Assembly (NCBI RefSeq): GCF_018130145.1
Contig: NZ_JAFCMB010000009.1
Span: 218,700 to 282,699 of the forward strand
DNA from: Bradyrhizobium sp. AUGA SZCCT0176
GTDB taxonomy: Bacteria; Pseudomonadota; Alphaproteobacteria; Rhizobiales; Xanthobacteraceae
Reading direction: 5' to 3'
DNA: 64,000 bases
Shown: one piece after another, positions 42,896 to 51,862 of the stretch
Position numbering within the stretch: the first letter of the stretch is position 1
Layout: each line of letters starts with the position of its first letter
The notes under the pieces: generated by a model
Seen by the model: the letters and a program-made list of their open reading frames with translations, nothing else
The model's database searches: none
Told to the model about the DNA's origin: nothing
Translations under genes and position numbers: made by a program

Positions 42896-45157
42896 CTACC
42901 GGCCCGCGGCGCGTGCGCGCGGCCGTGCGCCTTGCAGCGCGCGAAAATGCTGCACCAGCGCGGCCGCAAACGCCGGGCTGTTGATGTGATGCGGAACGCG
43001 AATGAGCTGGCGCGACGCCGTCTGCCGCACGCTCGCCTCCAGCGCGCCGAACAGCGCCTCGCGCGCCGCAGTGTCGAAGAACGGCTTGCCCGCCTCGTCG
43101 AGCGCCGAAACCCCGCCCTCCGGCAGCAGAAAGCGCACCGGGCCTTCCATCAGATTGAGCCGTTCACCGATCCAGCGGCCCATCGCGGCATTCTCCGCAG
43201 GCAGTGTCCGCATCAGCGTGACCTGCGGATTGTGCTGATGAAGCAACCGCGTCCGGTAGCGCTCGGGGACGCTGTCGGGCGCGCCGAAATTGACCATGTC
43301 GAGCGCGCCGACCGAACCGACATAGGGAATCCGGGTGCGGATGATGGCGCCGAACCGATCCTCGGTCGCCGGAAACACGCCGCCGAACAACAGGTCGGCG
43401 ATTTCGGTGGTCGAGACGTCGATCACCGCCGGCACCAGGCCGCCATCGACCAGCTTCTCCATCGACTGGCCGCCGATGCCGGTGGCGTGGAACACCAGGC
43501 ATTCGTAGTCGTCGCCGATCAGTTTCGTGACCTGCTGCACGCAAGGCGTCGTGACGCCGAACATCGTGAGGCCGACCAGCGGCCGCTCACCGCCGGCATG
43601 GCGGCGCGGCGGCGGCGCCTTGCTCGCCTCGAGCCGCGCCTTCGCCATCCCGGCCATCGCCTGTGCGCCGTTCGCCAGCACCTGTCGCGAAATCGCATTC
43701 AGTCCCTGAACGTCGGTGACGGAATACATCATCATGATATCGGAGGGACCGACATAGGCCCTCGTGTTGCCGGAGGCGACGGTCGAGATCATCAGCTTCG
43801 GCACGCCGACCGGCAGCGCCCGCATCGCCGGCGTCGCCAACGCCGTGGCGCCGGAGCCGCCGGCAGAAATCAGGCCGAGCAGCCTGACGCCGTCGCGGCC
43901 GGACTTGCCCTTCACCCAGGTCTCGAAAGCCTCCGCCATCGCCGCCACGGCGGCGCCACGGTCGGCATTGAACACCCCGGCGGAACCGCGCGGGTGATGC
44001 AGCGCGATCTCCAGCGGCGGCACATCCGCGCCGGAGATCCGGCCCGTGGTCGACAGATCGACCAGCTTCACCGGCAGGCCCGCCGCTTTGATGATGTCGG
44101 CGATGAAGCGAAGCTCCTCGCCCTTGGTGTCGAGCGTGCCGGCCACGGCGACGAATGGCTCGTTGAGACCACCTATGCTGCGCCCGACCTTGCGGTCGGA
44201 TGCGGCGACCGCGGCCGCGACGGGCATGCGCGTCAGGGTGTGCGCCGATCCTTCGATCCGCGCCGCCGCAACATCGGGGCTCCAGCGGGTGGGCAGCACC
44301 GGGTTCGACAGGTAGACCCGGATCGGCGCATCGTTGCGAGCTGGCGCCGCTGCGGTCCGGCGGCCGCCGGGTTCACTCACGGAAGCAGGCGGCGGTTCGA
44401 TCTCCTCGTGGCCATGGCGACCGACGCCGAGCAGGCGCTGCTGCAGATCGCGATCGGCTGCCAGCCGCGCCGCCTCGATAACGCGGTTGACCCGGCCGTT
44501 GACCATGATCGCGACCATGTCCGAGATCTCGGTTGCCACCCCGATGTTCTGCTCGATGACGAGGATGGCGACGTCGCCTTCCTCGCTCAGCCGCACCAGC
44601 ATGTCCTCGACCTGAGCAACGATGACAGGCGCGAGGCCTTCGGTCGGCTCGTCCATGATCAAGAGCCGTGGATTGAGCAGCAACGCCCGCGAAATCGCCA
44701 GCATCTGCTGCTCGCCGCCGGAGAGCTGCGAGCCTGCATTGTTCTTGCGTTCGGCAAGCCGCGGAAAGGTGTCGTAGACCCGCTCCGGCGTCCAGCCGCC
44801 GCGCGGACCGCGTTGCGCCAGCCGCAGATGCTCGTCGACGCTCAGCGATCGCCACAGCCGCCGGCCCTGCGGCACATAGCCGATGCCGAGCCGGGCGATG
44901 TCGGTGGTGGAGCGGCCGACCAGTTCCTCACCGAACGCGGTGATCGAACCGCTCGACACCGGAACCAGACCCATGATCGCCTTGCACAGCGAGGTCTTGC
45001 CCATGCCGTTGCGGCCGACCAGGCTGAGCACACCTTCCTGCAGGGTCAAATCAACGCCCTGCAGCGCGTGCGACTGGCCGTAAAACAGGTTCAGCTCGCG
45101 AACCTGCAGCGCCGGCAGCGTGCCGCGTAGCGGCGGACCACGGTCAGTGCTGGGCAT
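42896..45157 (-). CDS. LivF-type ABC ATPase fused to a Tm-1-like (UPF0261) domain
   Basis: 753 residues. Residues ~15-250 are a LivF ATPase: Walker A GRNGMGKTS, YVPQGRRLW, signature LSGGEQQ, Walker B LLIMDEP and switch VIEQN. A ~90-residue low-complexity linker follows. Residues ~345-745 are the UPF0261/Tm-1-like domain: VAVAGTLDTKGEELRFIADI, LISAGGSGATALATPAMRAL, VASGNTRAYVGPSDI and VFHATGIGGQSMEKLVDGG. The start overlaps livG by 14 bp, so it is the transporter's second ATPase with an extra enzyme-like half. The Tm-1-like domain binds ATP in its plant relative; its bacterial role is unknown. Confidence 0.9.
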   Translation of the reverse strand: MPSTDRGPPLRGTLPALQVRELNLFYGQSHALQGVDLTLQEGVLSLVGRNGMGKTSLCKAIMGLVPVSSGSITAFGEELVGRSTTDIARLGIGYVPQGRRLWRSLSVDEHLRLAQRGPRGGWTPERVYDTFPRLAERKNNAGSQLSGGEQQMLAISRALLLNPRLLIMDEPTEGLAPVIVAQVEDMLVRLSEEGDVAILVIEQNIGVATEISDMVAIMVNGRVNRVIEAARLAADRDLQQRLLGVGRHGHEEIEPPPASVSEPGGRRTAAAPARNDAPIRVYLSNPVLPTRWSPDVAAARIEGSAHTLTRMPVAAAVAASDRKVGRSIGGLNEPFVAVAGTLDTKGEELRFIADIIKAAGLPVKLVDLSTTGRISGADVPPLEIALHHPRGSAGVFNADRGAAVAAMAEAFETWVKGKSGRDGVRLLGLISAGGSGATALATPAMRALPVGVPKLMISTVASGNTRAYVGPSDIMMMYSVTDVQGLNAISRQVLANGAQAMAGMAKARLEASKAPPPRRHAGGERPLVGLTMFGVTTPCVQQVTKLIGDDYECLVFHATGIGGQSMEKLVDGGLVPAVIDVSTTEIADLLFGGVFPATEDRFGAIIRTRIPYVGSVGALDMVNFGAPDSVPERYRTRLLHQHNPQVTLMRTLPAENAAMGRWIGERLNLMEGPVRFLLPEGGVSALDEAGKPFFDTAAREALFGALEASVRQTASRQLIRVPHHINSPAFAAALVQHFRALQGARPRARAAGR

Positions 45158-45953
45158 GACCGCCTCCGAGATATAGCTCCTGAACTTCCGGATCGGATTC
45201 GATCTCGTCGGACCGGCCTTCCTTGAAGATCCGGCCGTTGTGCATCATCGTCACGCTTTCGGCGACACGCAGCGCGACATCCATGTCGTGTTCGATAATG
45301 ATGAAGCCGATGTGCGCCGGCAGCGATGTCAAAATCGTCACCAGATCGGCGCGCTCGGTCGGCGATAGGCCCGCCGCAGGCTCGTCGAACAGCACGAAGC
45401 GCGGCGCGCCGGACAGCGCCAGCGCTATTTCAAGCTGGCGCTGCTGGCCATAGGCCAGCTCGCCGACCAAGCGGTCCTTGTCGTCGGTCAGGTGCACAGC
45501 CTCGACCAGTATTTCCGCTGCTTGCACGAGTGCATCGTCGGGGCGGGGCCGGACCAGCGAGAAACGGTTTCGCGAAACACCGCAGCAGGCCAGATAGACA
45601 TTGTCCATCACGCTCAGCCCGGTGAAGAGCGAGGATATCTGGTAGGTGCGGCGCAAGCCCCGTCGGATTCGCTCATGGGGCGGGAAGACCGTCACATCCT
45701 CGCCAAAAAACCGGACCAGGCCCGCTGTGGGCAGAAAATCCCCGGTGATGCAGTTGAACAGCGTGGTCTTGCCCGCGCCATTCGAGCCGAGAACGGCCCG
45801 CCTTTCGCCCGGTTTCACCGAAAGCGTCACGTCCGAGATTGCGGCCAGCGCGCCGAACATCTTGGTGATGCCGCGCAGTTCCAGCGCATTGCCGGAGCTG
45901 GCATTGCCAGCCCCGGGCACGTTCATCCGGGAAGACACGACGGGCGCGTTCAT
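45144..45953 (-). CDS. Branched-chain-type ABC transporter ATPase (LivG-like)
   Basis: 269 residues from ATG 45953, overlapping the livM-like stop by 4 bp. Walker A GSNGAGKTT, Q-loop RRTYQISSLF, signature LAYGQQRQLEIALAL, Walker B FVLFDEP and IIIEHDMDVALRV are all intact. It pairs with the LivF-Tm-1 fusion to drive the permease made by the two genes upstream. The substrate is probably the compound degraded by the rest of the cluster. Confidence 0.92.
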   Translation of the reverse strand: MNAPVVSSRMNVPGAGNASSGNALELRGITKMFGALAAISDVTLSVKPGERRAVLGSNGAGKTTLFNCITGDFLPTAGLVRFFGEDVTVFPPHERIRRGLRRTYQISSLFTGLSVMDNVYLACCGVSRNRFSLVRPRPDDALVQAAEILVEAVHLTDDKDRLVGELAYGQQRQLEIALALSGAPRFVLFDEPAAGLSPTERADLVTILTSLPAHIGFIIIEHDMDVALRVAESVTMMHNGRIFKEGRSDEIESDPEVQELYLGGGHAQH

Positions 45954-47011
45954 GCCCCGCCTCCCGTCGTTGCGGCCTTGCGCGCCGCAAGCCCCGCGCG
46001 CCAGCGATCCCACAGGCCCAGCACACCATCCGGCGAGAACAGCACGATCGCCAGGAAGCCGATCCCGATGATCAGCTTGAAGCGATCCGCCGAGAATCCG
46101 AAAAAACCGAGAATGTCGGTCGAGAACACTTGCAGCAACACGTAGATGAAAGCGCCGATAAACGGTCCGAGCGGACGGCGCATTCCGCCGACTACCGCGA
46201 CCACGAGCACATCGATCGCGGAGGAAATTCCGATCGTGCCCGGCGCGATCTGCGCATTCTGCCAGACCAGAAGAATGCCGCCCGTGGAGGCGAAAACGCT
46301 CGCCAGGGCGTAGGCCGCCACGCGATGGGCGGTCACGTTGAAACCCAGTGCCGCCATGCGACGCGGGTTGTCGCGCACGCCCTGAAGGGCGAGCCCGAAG
46401 GGTGAGCGCGCGAGATAGACGACTGCGCCGTAGCAAAGAGCGGCGCAAGCAAGGGTGAGGTAGTAGAAAGCCAGGGGATCGCGCCAGTTCACGCCGAAAA
46501 ATTTCGGCGGCAACACGAGGTTGAACCCGGAATAGCCGTTGAAGACCGAGTAGTTCTGTCGTGTGAAATAGAAGAAGGCCGCCGCGATCGCGAGCGTGAT
46601 CATGATCGTGTAGATGCCATCCGTGCGAACGGCGAGCGCGCCGGATATCGTCGCGAAAAGAGCTGCGATCAGGAAGGCGGCCGGAAGCACGATCCACCAG
46701 GAGAGGCCGAGACTGACATTGGCCGCGCCGGACGGCCCAAGGATTGCGACCATGTAGCCGGCCATTCCGGCAATCGACATTTGCAGCAGGCTCACCATTC
46801 CGCCATAGCCGGCGAGGAACATCAGGCTGAGCCCGATCATGCCCAGAATGAAAGTCCAGCCCATTATCTGGAACAGCCAGAAATTGTTGGCCACGATCGG
46901 CAGCAACAGCAGGATCAACCCGAAGATCCACCAAGGGGCGGGAATGCGCTCGGACCACATTCGCTGGTCGACGGGGCTGGCGAAGCGAGGGGCTTGATCG
47001 GCAACCGACAT
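45950..47011 (-). CDS. Branched-chain-type ABC transporter permease (LivM-like)
   Basis: 353 residues with ~10 membrane spans. LivM signatures: LSLMFLAGYGGMVSLLQMSI, the EAA-type loop GLALQGVRDNPRRMAALGFN, and VVAVVGGMRRPLGPFIGAFI. It ends in the typical FSPDGVLGLWDRWR. Inner-membrane channel half, partner of the LivH-like protein 3 bp upstream. Confidence 0.94.
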   Translation of the reverse strand: MSVADQAPRFASPVDQRMWSERIPAPWWIFGLILLLLPIVANNFWLFQIMGWTFILGMIGLSLMFLAGYGGMVSLLQMSIAGMAGYMVAILGPSGAANVSLGLSWWIVLPAAFLIAALFATISGALAVRTDGIYTIMITLAIAAAFFYFTRQNYSVFNGYSGFNLVLPPKFFGVNWRDPLAFYYLTLACAALCYGAVVYLARSPFGLALQGVRDNPRRMAALGFNVTAHRVAAYALASVFASTGGILLVWQNAQIAPGTIGISSAIDVLVVAVVGGMRRPLGPFIGAFIYVLLQVFSTDILGFFGFSADRFKLIIGIGFLAIVLFSPDGVLGLWDRWRAGLAARKAATTGGGA

Positions 47012-47014
47012 GTC

Positions 47015-48031
47015 CTACCGCCTCGTTCCCAGAAGGCCCTGCGGCCGAAACGCCAGCACCGCCGCCATGATGAGGAAGGTGAGAACGATCGAATAGGTCG
47101 GCGCGTAGACAAACCCCATCTGCTCGGCCACCCCGATGATCAGCGCGCCCAAAGCCGCGCCGACGATCGACCCCATGCCTCCGACGATCACCACCACGAG
47201 GCTCGCCAGCAGGAAACGCGTATCCTCGCCGGGCGACAGCGACTGGAACGTGGCACCGATGATCCCCGCGATACCGGCAAGCCCGGCGCCGAAGCCGAAC
47301 ACCGCCAGAAACACCAGATGGATGCGCACGCCGGAAGCGGCCAGCATCTCACGGTCATCCACGCCCGCACGGATCAGCATGCCAAGCGCGGTGCGGTTCA
47401 AAACGAGCCACATCGCGATGCCGATCACGATTGCCGCGACCAGGATCCAGACGCGCACGGACGGGTAGCGGAGCCAGGTAATCGCGCCGGTCGCGTCGTT
47501 GACGTTGCTCACGAGGGGCAATTCCATCGGCCCCTGCAGGAATTGCGGAGCGAGGATCGAATATGATTGCCCGCCCCACCACCACAGCATGAGGTCGGCA
47601 AACACGATCGAAAGCCCGATGCTGACCAGCGTCTGGCGGAGCTCCTCGCCTTCCATTTTCGAGAAGATGAAGAACTGCATCAAGAGCCCGATCAGCCCCA
47701 CGACGATGAACACAACCGGAAATGCCAGCAGCCACGAACCCGAGGCGGTCGCGACCTCGTAGCCAACATATCCGCCGATCAGGAACAACGACCCATGCGC
47801 GAGATTGACGACGCGCATCAGGCCGAAAATCAGCGTGAAGCCGGCTGCCACGAGGAAGTAGAGCGCGCCAAGCGTGATGCCACCCAAAAGGGCATTCAGG
47901 AAGATTTGCTTGCGGCCCCAAACCGCCACCAGTTCGGGTGGCCAGGGGGCCAGCACAAGACACAGGAACGCTGCGGCCAAGAGGAAAAAAATCAGGCTCC
48001 AGAGCGGATAGCGCTTGATGTAATTGTCCAT
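47015..48031 (-). CDS. Branched-chain-type ABC transporter permease (LivH-like)
   Basis: 338 residues from ATG 48031; a TTG five codons earlier is possible and neither has a well-spaced ribosome site. LivH features: GGITLGALYFLVAAGFTLIF, LMRVVNLAHGSLFLIGGYVG, the loop LGMLIRAGVDDREMLAASGV and IVGGMGSIVGAALGALI. First gene of the long co-directional run that continues to 28798. Confidence 0.93.
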   Translation of the reverse strand: MDNYIKRYPLWSLIFFLLAAAFLCLVLAPWPPELVAVWGRKQIFLNALLGGITLGALYFLVAAGFTLIFGLMRVVNLAHGSLFLIGGYVGYEVATASGSWLLAFPVVFIVVGLIGLLMQFFIFSKMEGEELRQTLVSIGLSIVFADLMLWWWGGQSYSILAPQFLQGPMELPLVSNVNDATGAITWLRYPSVRVWILVAAIVIGIAMWLVLNRTALGMLIRAGVDDREMLAASGVRIHLVFLAVFGFGAGLAGIAGIIGATFQSLSPGEDTRFLLASLVVVIVGGMGSIVGAALGALIIGVAEQMGFVYAPTYSIVLTFLIMAAVLAFRPQGLLGTRR

Positions 48032-48055
48032 CTCAGAACGGCCCAACAGCTTCCC

Positions 48056-48072
48056 GTGGCGAACTTCGCCAC
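48056..48072. promoter_or_regulatory. Perfect 17-bp palindrome in the livH leader
   Basis: GTGGCGAA-C-TTCGCCAC, centred 33 bases upstream of the livH start. In RNA it could not close as drawn with a one-base loop, but shorter pairing is possible; as DNA it is an operator candidate. Confidence 0.4.
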
Positions 48073-48114
48073 CGTTGGAATGAAGGCTAGATTGAAGTTG
48101 CCGGCCTGTCCTTT

Positions 48115-48150
48115 CCCGAACGTCTTTTCTCTAGCCCGAACGTCTCTTCT
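48115..48150. promoter_or_regulatory. Candidate AraC-type operator: two 16-bp direct repeats
   Basis: CCCGAACGTCTTTTCT (48115-48130) and CCCGAACGTCTCTTCT (48135-48150) differ at one base and start exactly 20 bp apart, close to two helical turns. AraC-family dimers bind such spaced direct repeats. The site lies between the AraC gene's stop and livH, 84-119 bp before the livH start. Confidence 0.6.
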
Positions 48151-48170
48151 TTGGAGTGCAGCACCTCTTT

Positions 48171-49004
48171 TCAGTGTGTGAGCGCGACGCTGCGCCGGTA
48201 GGCGCTCGGCGGCACGACGCCATTGGCGATGAAGAACCGCGAGAAGCTCGCCGGGGTCGCAAAGCCGAGATCAAGCCCGATTTCAGAAACCGTTTCCGTG
48301 CCTCTGGCCAATCGCTCGATCGCGCGCTCCATGCGCAGGGCGTTGAGGAAGATCGTAGGGGGCAAACCCATCTGCTCGCGAAACAACTTGAAAAAATGCG
48401 GGCGCGAGAGGCCGGCGTTCCGCGAAATCTCTGCAAGGTCGACGGGCTCGCCGAGCCTCTCGCTCAGGAGGCTGATCGCGCGCCGCAGGCGGAAATCCCG
48501 CAGTCCCGAGCAATGGGCAGCCGGCCTGTCAGCCGCGCTCGTCCACTGCCAGGTTTGATCGAAGGCCGCCTGGGTGAGGGCACTGAGCCGGTCTTCGAAA
48601 GAGCCATCGCAGCCGCCATGGTCGGCGAGAAGCCGTGCGGTTTCCGACACAAGCCGGGTGATGTGGTCGCTCATTTCGACGGTTGAGCGGCCGAAGCGCA
48701 GGATTTCGAAGGCGGTGTGGCTCGCCTCAACAAACCAGCCCGGGCGAATATAGAGAACGAGCGTCAGCGTTGGTTCGCGGCGGTCAACCGGCGCGAAATA
48801 ATGCGGTTGCCATGGGCTGATTGCCGTTGCGCAGAGGGGCGTGAGCGGCAAGGTCTTGCCATCGACAACCACGCTGGCGACCGGTCCGCTGACGTGAAAG
48901 ATCAGATGCCCCTCGCGATGGGCATGCGGCACCATCGGCCGATCCAGCTCATAGAGGCAAGCGCGCCCGAACGCACCATGTGCGACCGCGTGAGCAATAC
49001 TCAT
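48171..49004 (-). CDS. AraC-family transcriptional regulator
   Basis: 277 residues from ATG 49004, preceded by GGGAGGAAA. The N-terminal ~150 residues are a cupin-type sensor domain (RPMVPHAHREGHLIFHVSGP). The C-terminal double helix-turn-helix is complete: VDLAEISRNAGLSRPHFFKL and ETVSEIGLDLGFATPASFSR. It probably activates the adjacent transport and catabolic genes on binding the substrate. Confidence 0.93.
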   Translation of the reverse strand: MSIAHAVAHGAFGRACLYELDRPMVPHAHREGHLIFHVSGPVASVVVDGKTLPLTPLCATAISPWQPHYFAPVDRREPTLTLVLYIRPGWFVEASHTAFEILRFGRSTVEMSDHITRLVSETARLLADHGGCDGSFEDRLSALTQAAFDQTWQWTSAADRPAAHCSGLRDFRLRRAISLLSERLGEPVDLAEISRNAGLSRPHFFKLFREQMGLPPTIFLNALRMERAIERLARGTETVSEIGLDLGFATPASFSRFFIANGVVPPSAYRRSVALTH

Positions 49005-49140
49005 CGGTTTCCTCCCCGCCCATCTTTGTGTGCGGTTACGGAAGAATGTATAAGGAGATCGCGTTGTGACAACAGGCAAATTGCCCCGGCCGCCACCGGT
49101 CCAGGCCGTTTGCCACACGCCGGGTGCTGCTCATTCGTGC

Positions 49141-50196
49141 TCACCAGGCGGCCTCGAGAATGCGGCGGCAGTCGCCGGGGGTCAGCCGTCGGGGATTGGC
49201 AAGCGCTCCAGGGTCGTTCGCTGCCAATTCCGCAAAACGGTCGAACTGAGCCGGATTGATCCCCATCTCCCGCAAGGAGGTCGGCAGGCCGATGGCGCGG
49301 GCGAAAGCTCCGATTGCGGTGCTGAAGTGCGGCTCCCGCGTTGTTCTGGCGAAGGTTTCGGCCATGGTGGCGTATCGATCGCCCACGGCTTCGGTGTTGA
49401 AGTCGGCCATGGCAGCCATCAATGGCACTTGGAGATCGCCATGCAGGACGCCGGGTCCAAGTTCAGCCTTGATCGGATGCGCAAGCGCATCGACCCCGCC
49501 AACCGCTTTTTCCAGCGCGAGCCCGGCCGTCAATGCCGCGACCATCAATTCGCGCTGCGCTTCCCGGTGACTGGGCGAAGCAAGCGCCACGGGTAGCCAC
49601 CGCGTAAGCCGCTTTGTGGCCTCCAGCGCAAGCGCGTCCGCCGGCGGGTGGTAGACGGGGCTGGCATAGGCTTCGATGGCATGGACCAGCACCTCCATGG
49701 CCGCGGCGGCGAGGCGGCGTGAGGACGCTCCCTCAAGCACGGTCGGATCGGCGATGACCCGGTCGGGGCGCGGGCAGGTGACCGGCTGGCCCTCCCCCAG
49801 GCGCACCCGCCGCGCCAATCCGAAATCGCAAAGGCCGGCAGGAACCGCGATCAGCATGAGGCGTTCGCCTCGCCGCAATGCATGCTCCGCGGCGAGACGC
49901 GCCTGCCCGACGGCCGCAGATCCACCCACGGCGATGAGCGTGCCGGTCCGGATGTCGCTCATGGCGCTCAGAATCCTGACAGTTGCGTCCACATGAGGGC
50001 TGGCACGATCGGTCCGCGCCAGGCTGATCACCGTCTGGCCGAGTGACTCCTGCACGCGCGCGCAAACGGCCGCGCTTCCCGGCTCGTTGTCAACGAGTAC
50101 CAGCGCCCGAGCGAGCGGCCCCACCTCCTCGGGAAGCGCATCCTCGATCGCAGCTTCTGCGAAATGGGTGCGCGTGAGATAGTCGATGAGAGTCAT
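49141..50196 (-). CDS. Iron-type alcohol dehydrogenase-like (maleylacetate reductase branch)
   Basis: 351 residues from ATG 50196 with GGGAG upstream. Nucleotide-binding IAVGGSAAVGQARLAAEHAL and the ADPTVL segment fit the Fe-ADH/maleylacetate reductase fold. The metal-site helix reads AAMEVLVHAIEAYAS, where common enzymes have Asp (DALxHAxE), and GVLHGDLQVPL supplies a later His. The Asp-to-Glu change means either altered metal use or a metal-free reductase, as known for maleylacetate reductases. Its position between the binding protein and AraC genes suggests a step in ring-cleavage product reduction. Confidence 0.8.
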   Translation of the reverse strand: MTLIDYLTRTHFAEAAIEDALPEEVGPLARALVLVDNEPGSAAVCARVQESLGQTVISLARTDRASPHVDATVRILSAMSDIRTGTLIAVGGSAAVGQARLAAEHALRRGERLMLIAVPAGLCDFGLARRVRLGEGQPVTCPRPDRVIADPTVLEGASSRRLAAAAMEVLVHAIEAYASPVYHPPADALALEATKRLTRWLPVALASPSHREAQRELMVAALTAGLALEKAVGGVDALAHPIKAELGPGVLHGDLQVPLMAAMADFNTEAVGDRYATMAETFARTTREPHFSTAIGAFARAIGLPTSLREMGINPAQFDRFAELAANDPGALANPRRLTPGDCRRILEAAW

Positions 50197-50260
50197 CGGA
50201 CACGCTCCCGGCATTTCCGCCGCATGGAGTCTGCAATGGCGGAATTCCGAAGGAAGCGGC

Positions 50261-50281
50261 GGCCGGCTGTGAGCGCCGGCC
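50261..50281. terminator. GC hairpin between binding-protein and dehydrogenase genes
   Basis: GGCCGGC-N7-GCCGGCC in the 114-bp gap. There is no T-run, so it is not a canonical terminator. A partial block or RNA stabiliser here would leave the upstream binding-protein mRNA in excess, as is common for ABC importers. Confidence 0.4.
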
Positions 50282-50310
50282 ACCGAAGATGACATCAAGA
50301 GCAGGCGCGC

Positions 50311-51576
50311 TCAGCCGCCCGCGCGCAGCTTGGCGCAGTCAACCGCATCGCGCGCCGGCAGCCCCAGGGCCTTGAACTGAGCCGTCGTCATGCCGAGCGT
50401 CTGGTTCACGTTTTCGGTCTTGGCCACCATCTTGCTGGTCAGGTTGCCGTCCGGTCCATCGACCACTTCGTTGACGAAGACCGTTCCGGTCGCCTGCCGG
50501 TTTTCGTTCAGCGTGATCTTGCCGATCGGGCTGTCGAGCTGAAGCTTGTTGAGCGCTTCCTTGAACTTTGCCTGCCCGTTCGACAGATCGCCCCCGGCCG
50601 CTTCGAGCCCTTTGATGGCGGCCTGCGTGGCAACGTAGTAGCCCAGACCGAACAGCGACGGCGACGGCAGGCGCTGGGCGGCGGGGAAGGTGTCCTGATA
50701 GAGCTTCACATACGAGGTCCATGCCGGGTCGGTATTGTCGGCGGCGAAGGGGCCGGAGGTCGGCGTGCCCTTCAGCACGTCCTTCGCTTTACCTTTCGCC
50801 GTCAGAACCGTCTGGTCGGCCATGATGGTGCCGCCGATCAGACGGGTCTTTTCACCGGCCTGCTGGTATTGATTGAGGAAGTTGATCGCATCCGTGCCGC
50901 CAAGGCCCAGGTAGATCGCATCCACGTTGTCAGGCAGCTGCGCGATGATCCCGCCGAAATCCGATTGGCCGAGCGGCTGCCAGAAGCGCTGGACGATGTC
51001 GCCGCCCGACTTGCAGAAGTCCACCGCAAAACCCATGAAGTTCGTGTAGCCGAACGAGTAATCGGCTGCGATCGTTGCAACCTTCTTCCAGCCCTTCGTC
51101 TTCACGACGTAGCCGCCGAGGCCATAACCCCATTGCGAGCCGTCGAGGTTGAAGCGGTAGAAGTTCGCCGCCGGATCGACCCATGTCGTCTCGAGCGCGC
51201 CGGAGATGCCGTTGATCACCACCTTGTCGGGGATGGTCTTGGCGAAGTCGCGCATGGCGATGCCTTCCGAGCCGGAAAGCGGGCCGATGATGAAGTCGAC
51301 CTTGTCCTGCTCAATAAGCTTGCGAGCCATACGGACCGTTGTGTCGGGTTTGGTATCCGTCGGAGCGACGACGGTTTCAATCTTCTTGCCGGCAATGGTG
51401 TTGTTCACCTGCTTGAGAGCCAGTTCGACATTTCGGACGCCATCCTGGCCACCGGTCGCGAAGGCGCCTTCCAGCGCCACCAGAATGCCGATCTTGATGG
51501 TGCCGCTCTGGGCGAGAGCTGCGCCGGGCAACATAAGGGCGGCCACCGCGACGGCGCCAAGCAAAGACTTGCGCAT
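50311..51576 (-). CDS. Branched-chain-type ABC transporter substrate-binding protein
   Basis: 421 residues from ATG 51576 with AGGGAGGA upstream. The signal peptide MRKSLLGAVAVAALMLPGAA is cut near LAQ. The Peripla_BP_6 fold is evident: IKIGILVALEGAFATGGQDG, RKLIEQDKVDFIIGPLSGSE, SQWGYGLGGYVV and GTIMADQTVL. It should deliver the solute to the LivH/LivM/LivG/LivF-Tm-1 transporter encoded 2.2 kb downstream on the same strand. Confidence 0.93.
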   Translation of the reverse strand: MRKSLLGAVAVAALMLPGAALAQSGTIKIGILVALEGAFATGGQDGVRNVELALKQVNNTIAGKKIETVVAPTDTKPDTTVRMARKLIEQDKVDFIIGPLSGSEGIAMRDFAKTIPDKVVINGISGALETTWVDPAANFYRFNLDGSQWGYGLGGYVVKTKGWKKVATIAADYSFGYTNFMGFAVDFCKSGGDIVQRFWQPLGQSDFGGIIAQLPDNVDAIYLGLGGTDAINFLNQYQQAGEKTRLIGGTIMADQTVLTAKGKAKDVLKGTPTSGPFAADNTDPAWTSYVKLYQDTFPAAQRLPSPSLFGLGYYVATQAAIKGLEAAGGDLSNGQAKFKEALNKLQLDSPIGKITLNENRQATGTVFVNEVVDGPDGNLTSKMVAKTENVNQTLGMTTAQFKALGLPARDAVDCAKLRAGG

Positions 51577-51862
51577 TGTTGTTCCTCCCTGTGACGCGGA
51601 AGAGAGAATCCGGCGACCACGCCGAACCTCCCCCATGTGCGTCTCGTAACGCGCCCCTCGCGGGCGCCTTCGGGAAGGCTGCCGTTCAAAGCCCAAGCCG
51701 CCAATATCCAAGCGTCTCATTTTCGCCGCCGCTGTTATGTGCGGGGAGCGCGGCATAAGCCGTCCTCTCACCGACGCTCGCCGTGAGTTGCACCGAGCAG
51801 GCCGAACCTGCGCCGCCTGGGTTGAAGCTCAAATGCCAGCCCCAAAGCATGCTCCAAAACGT

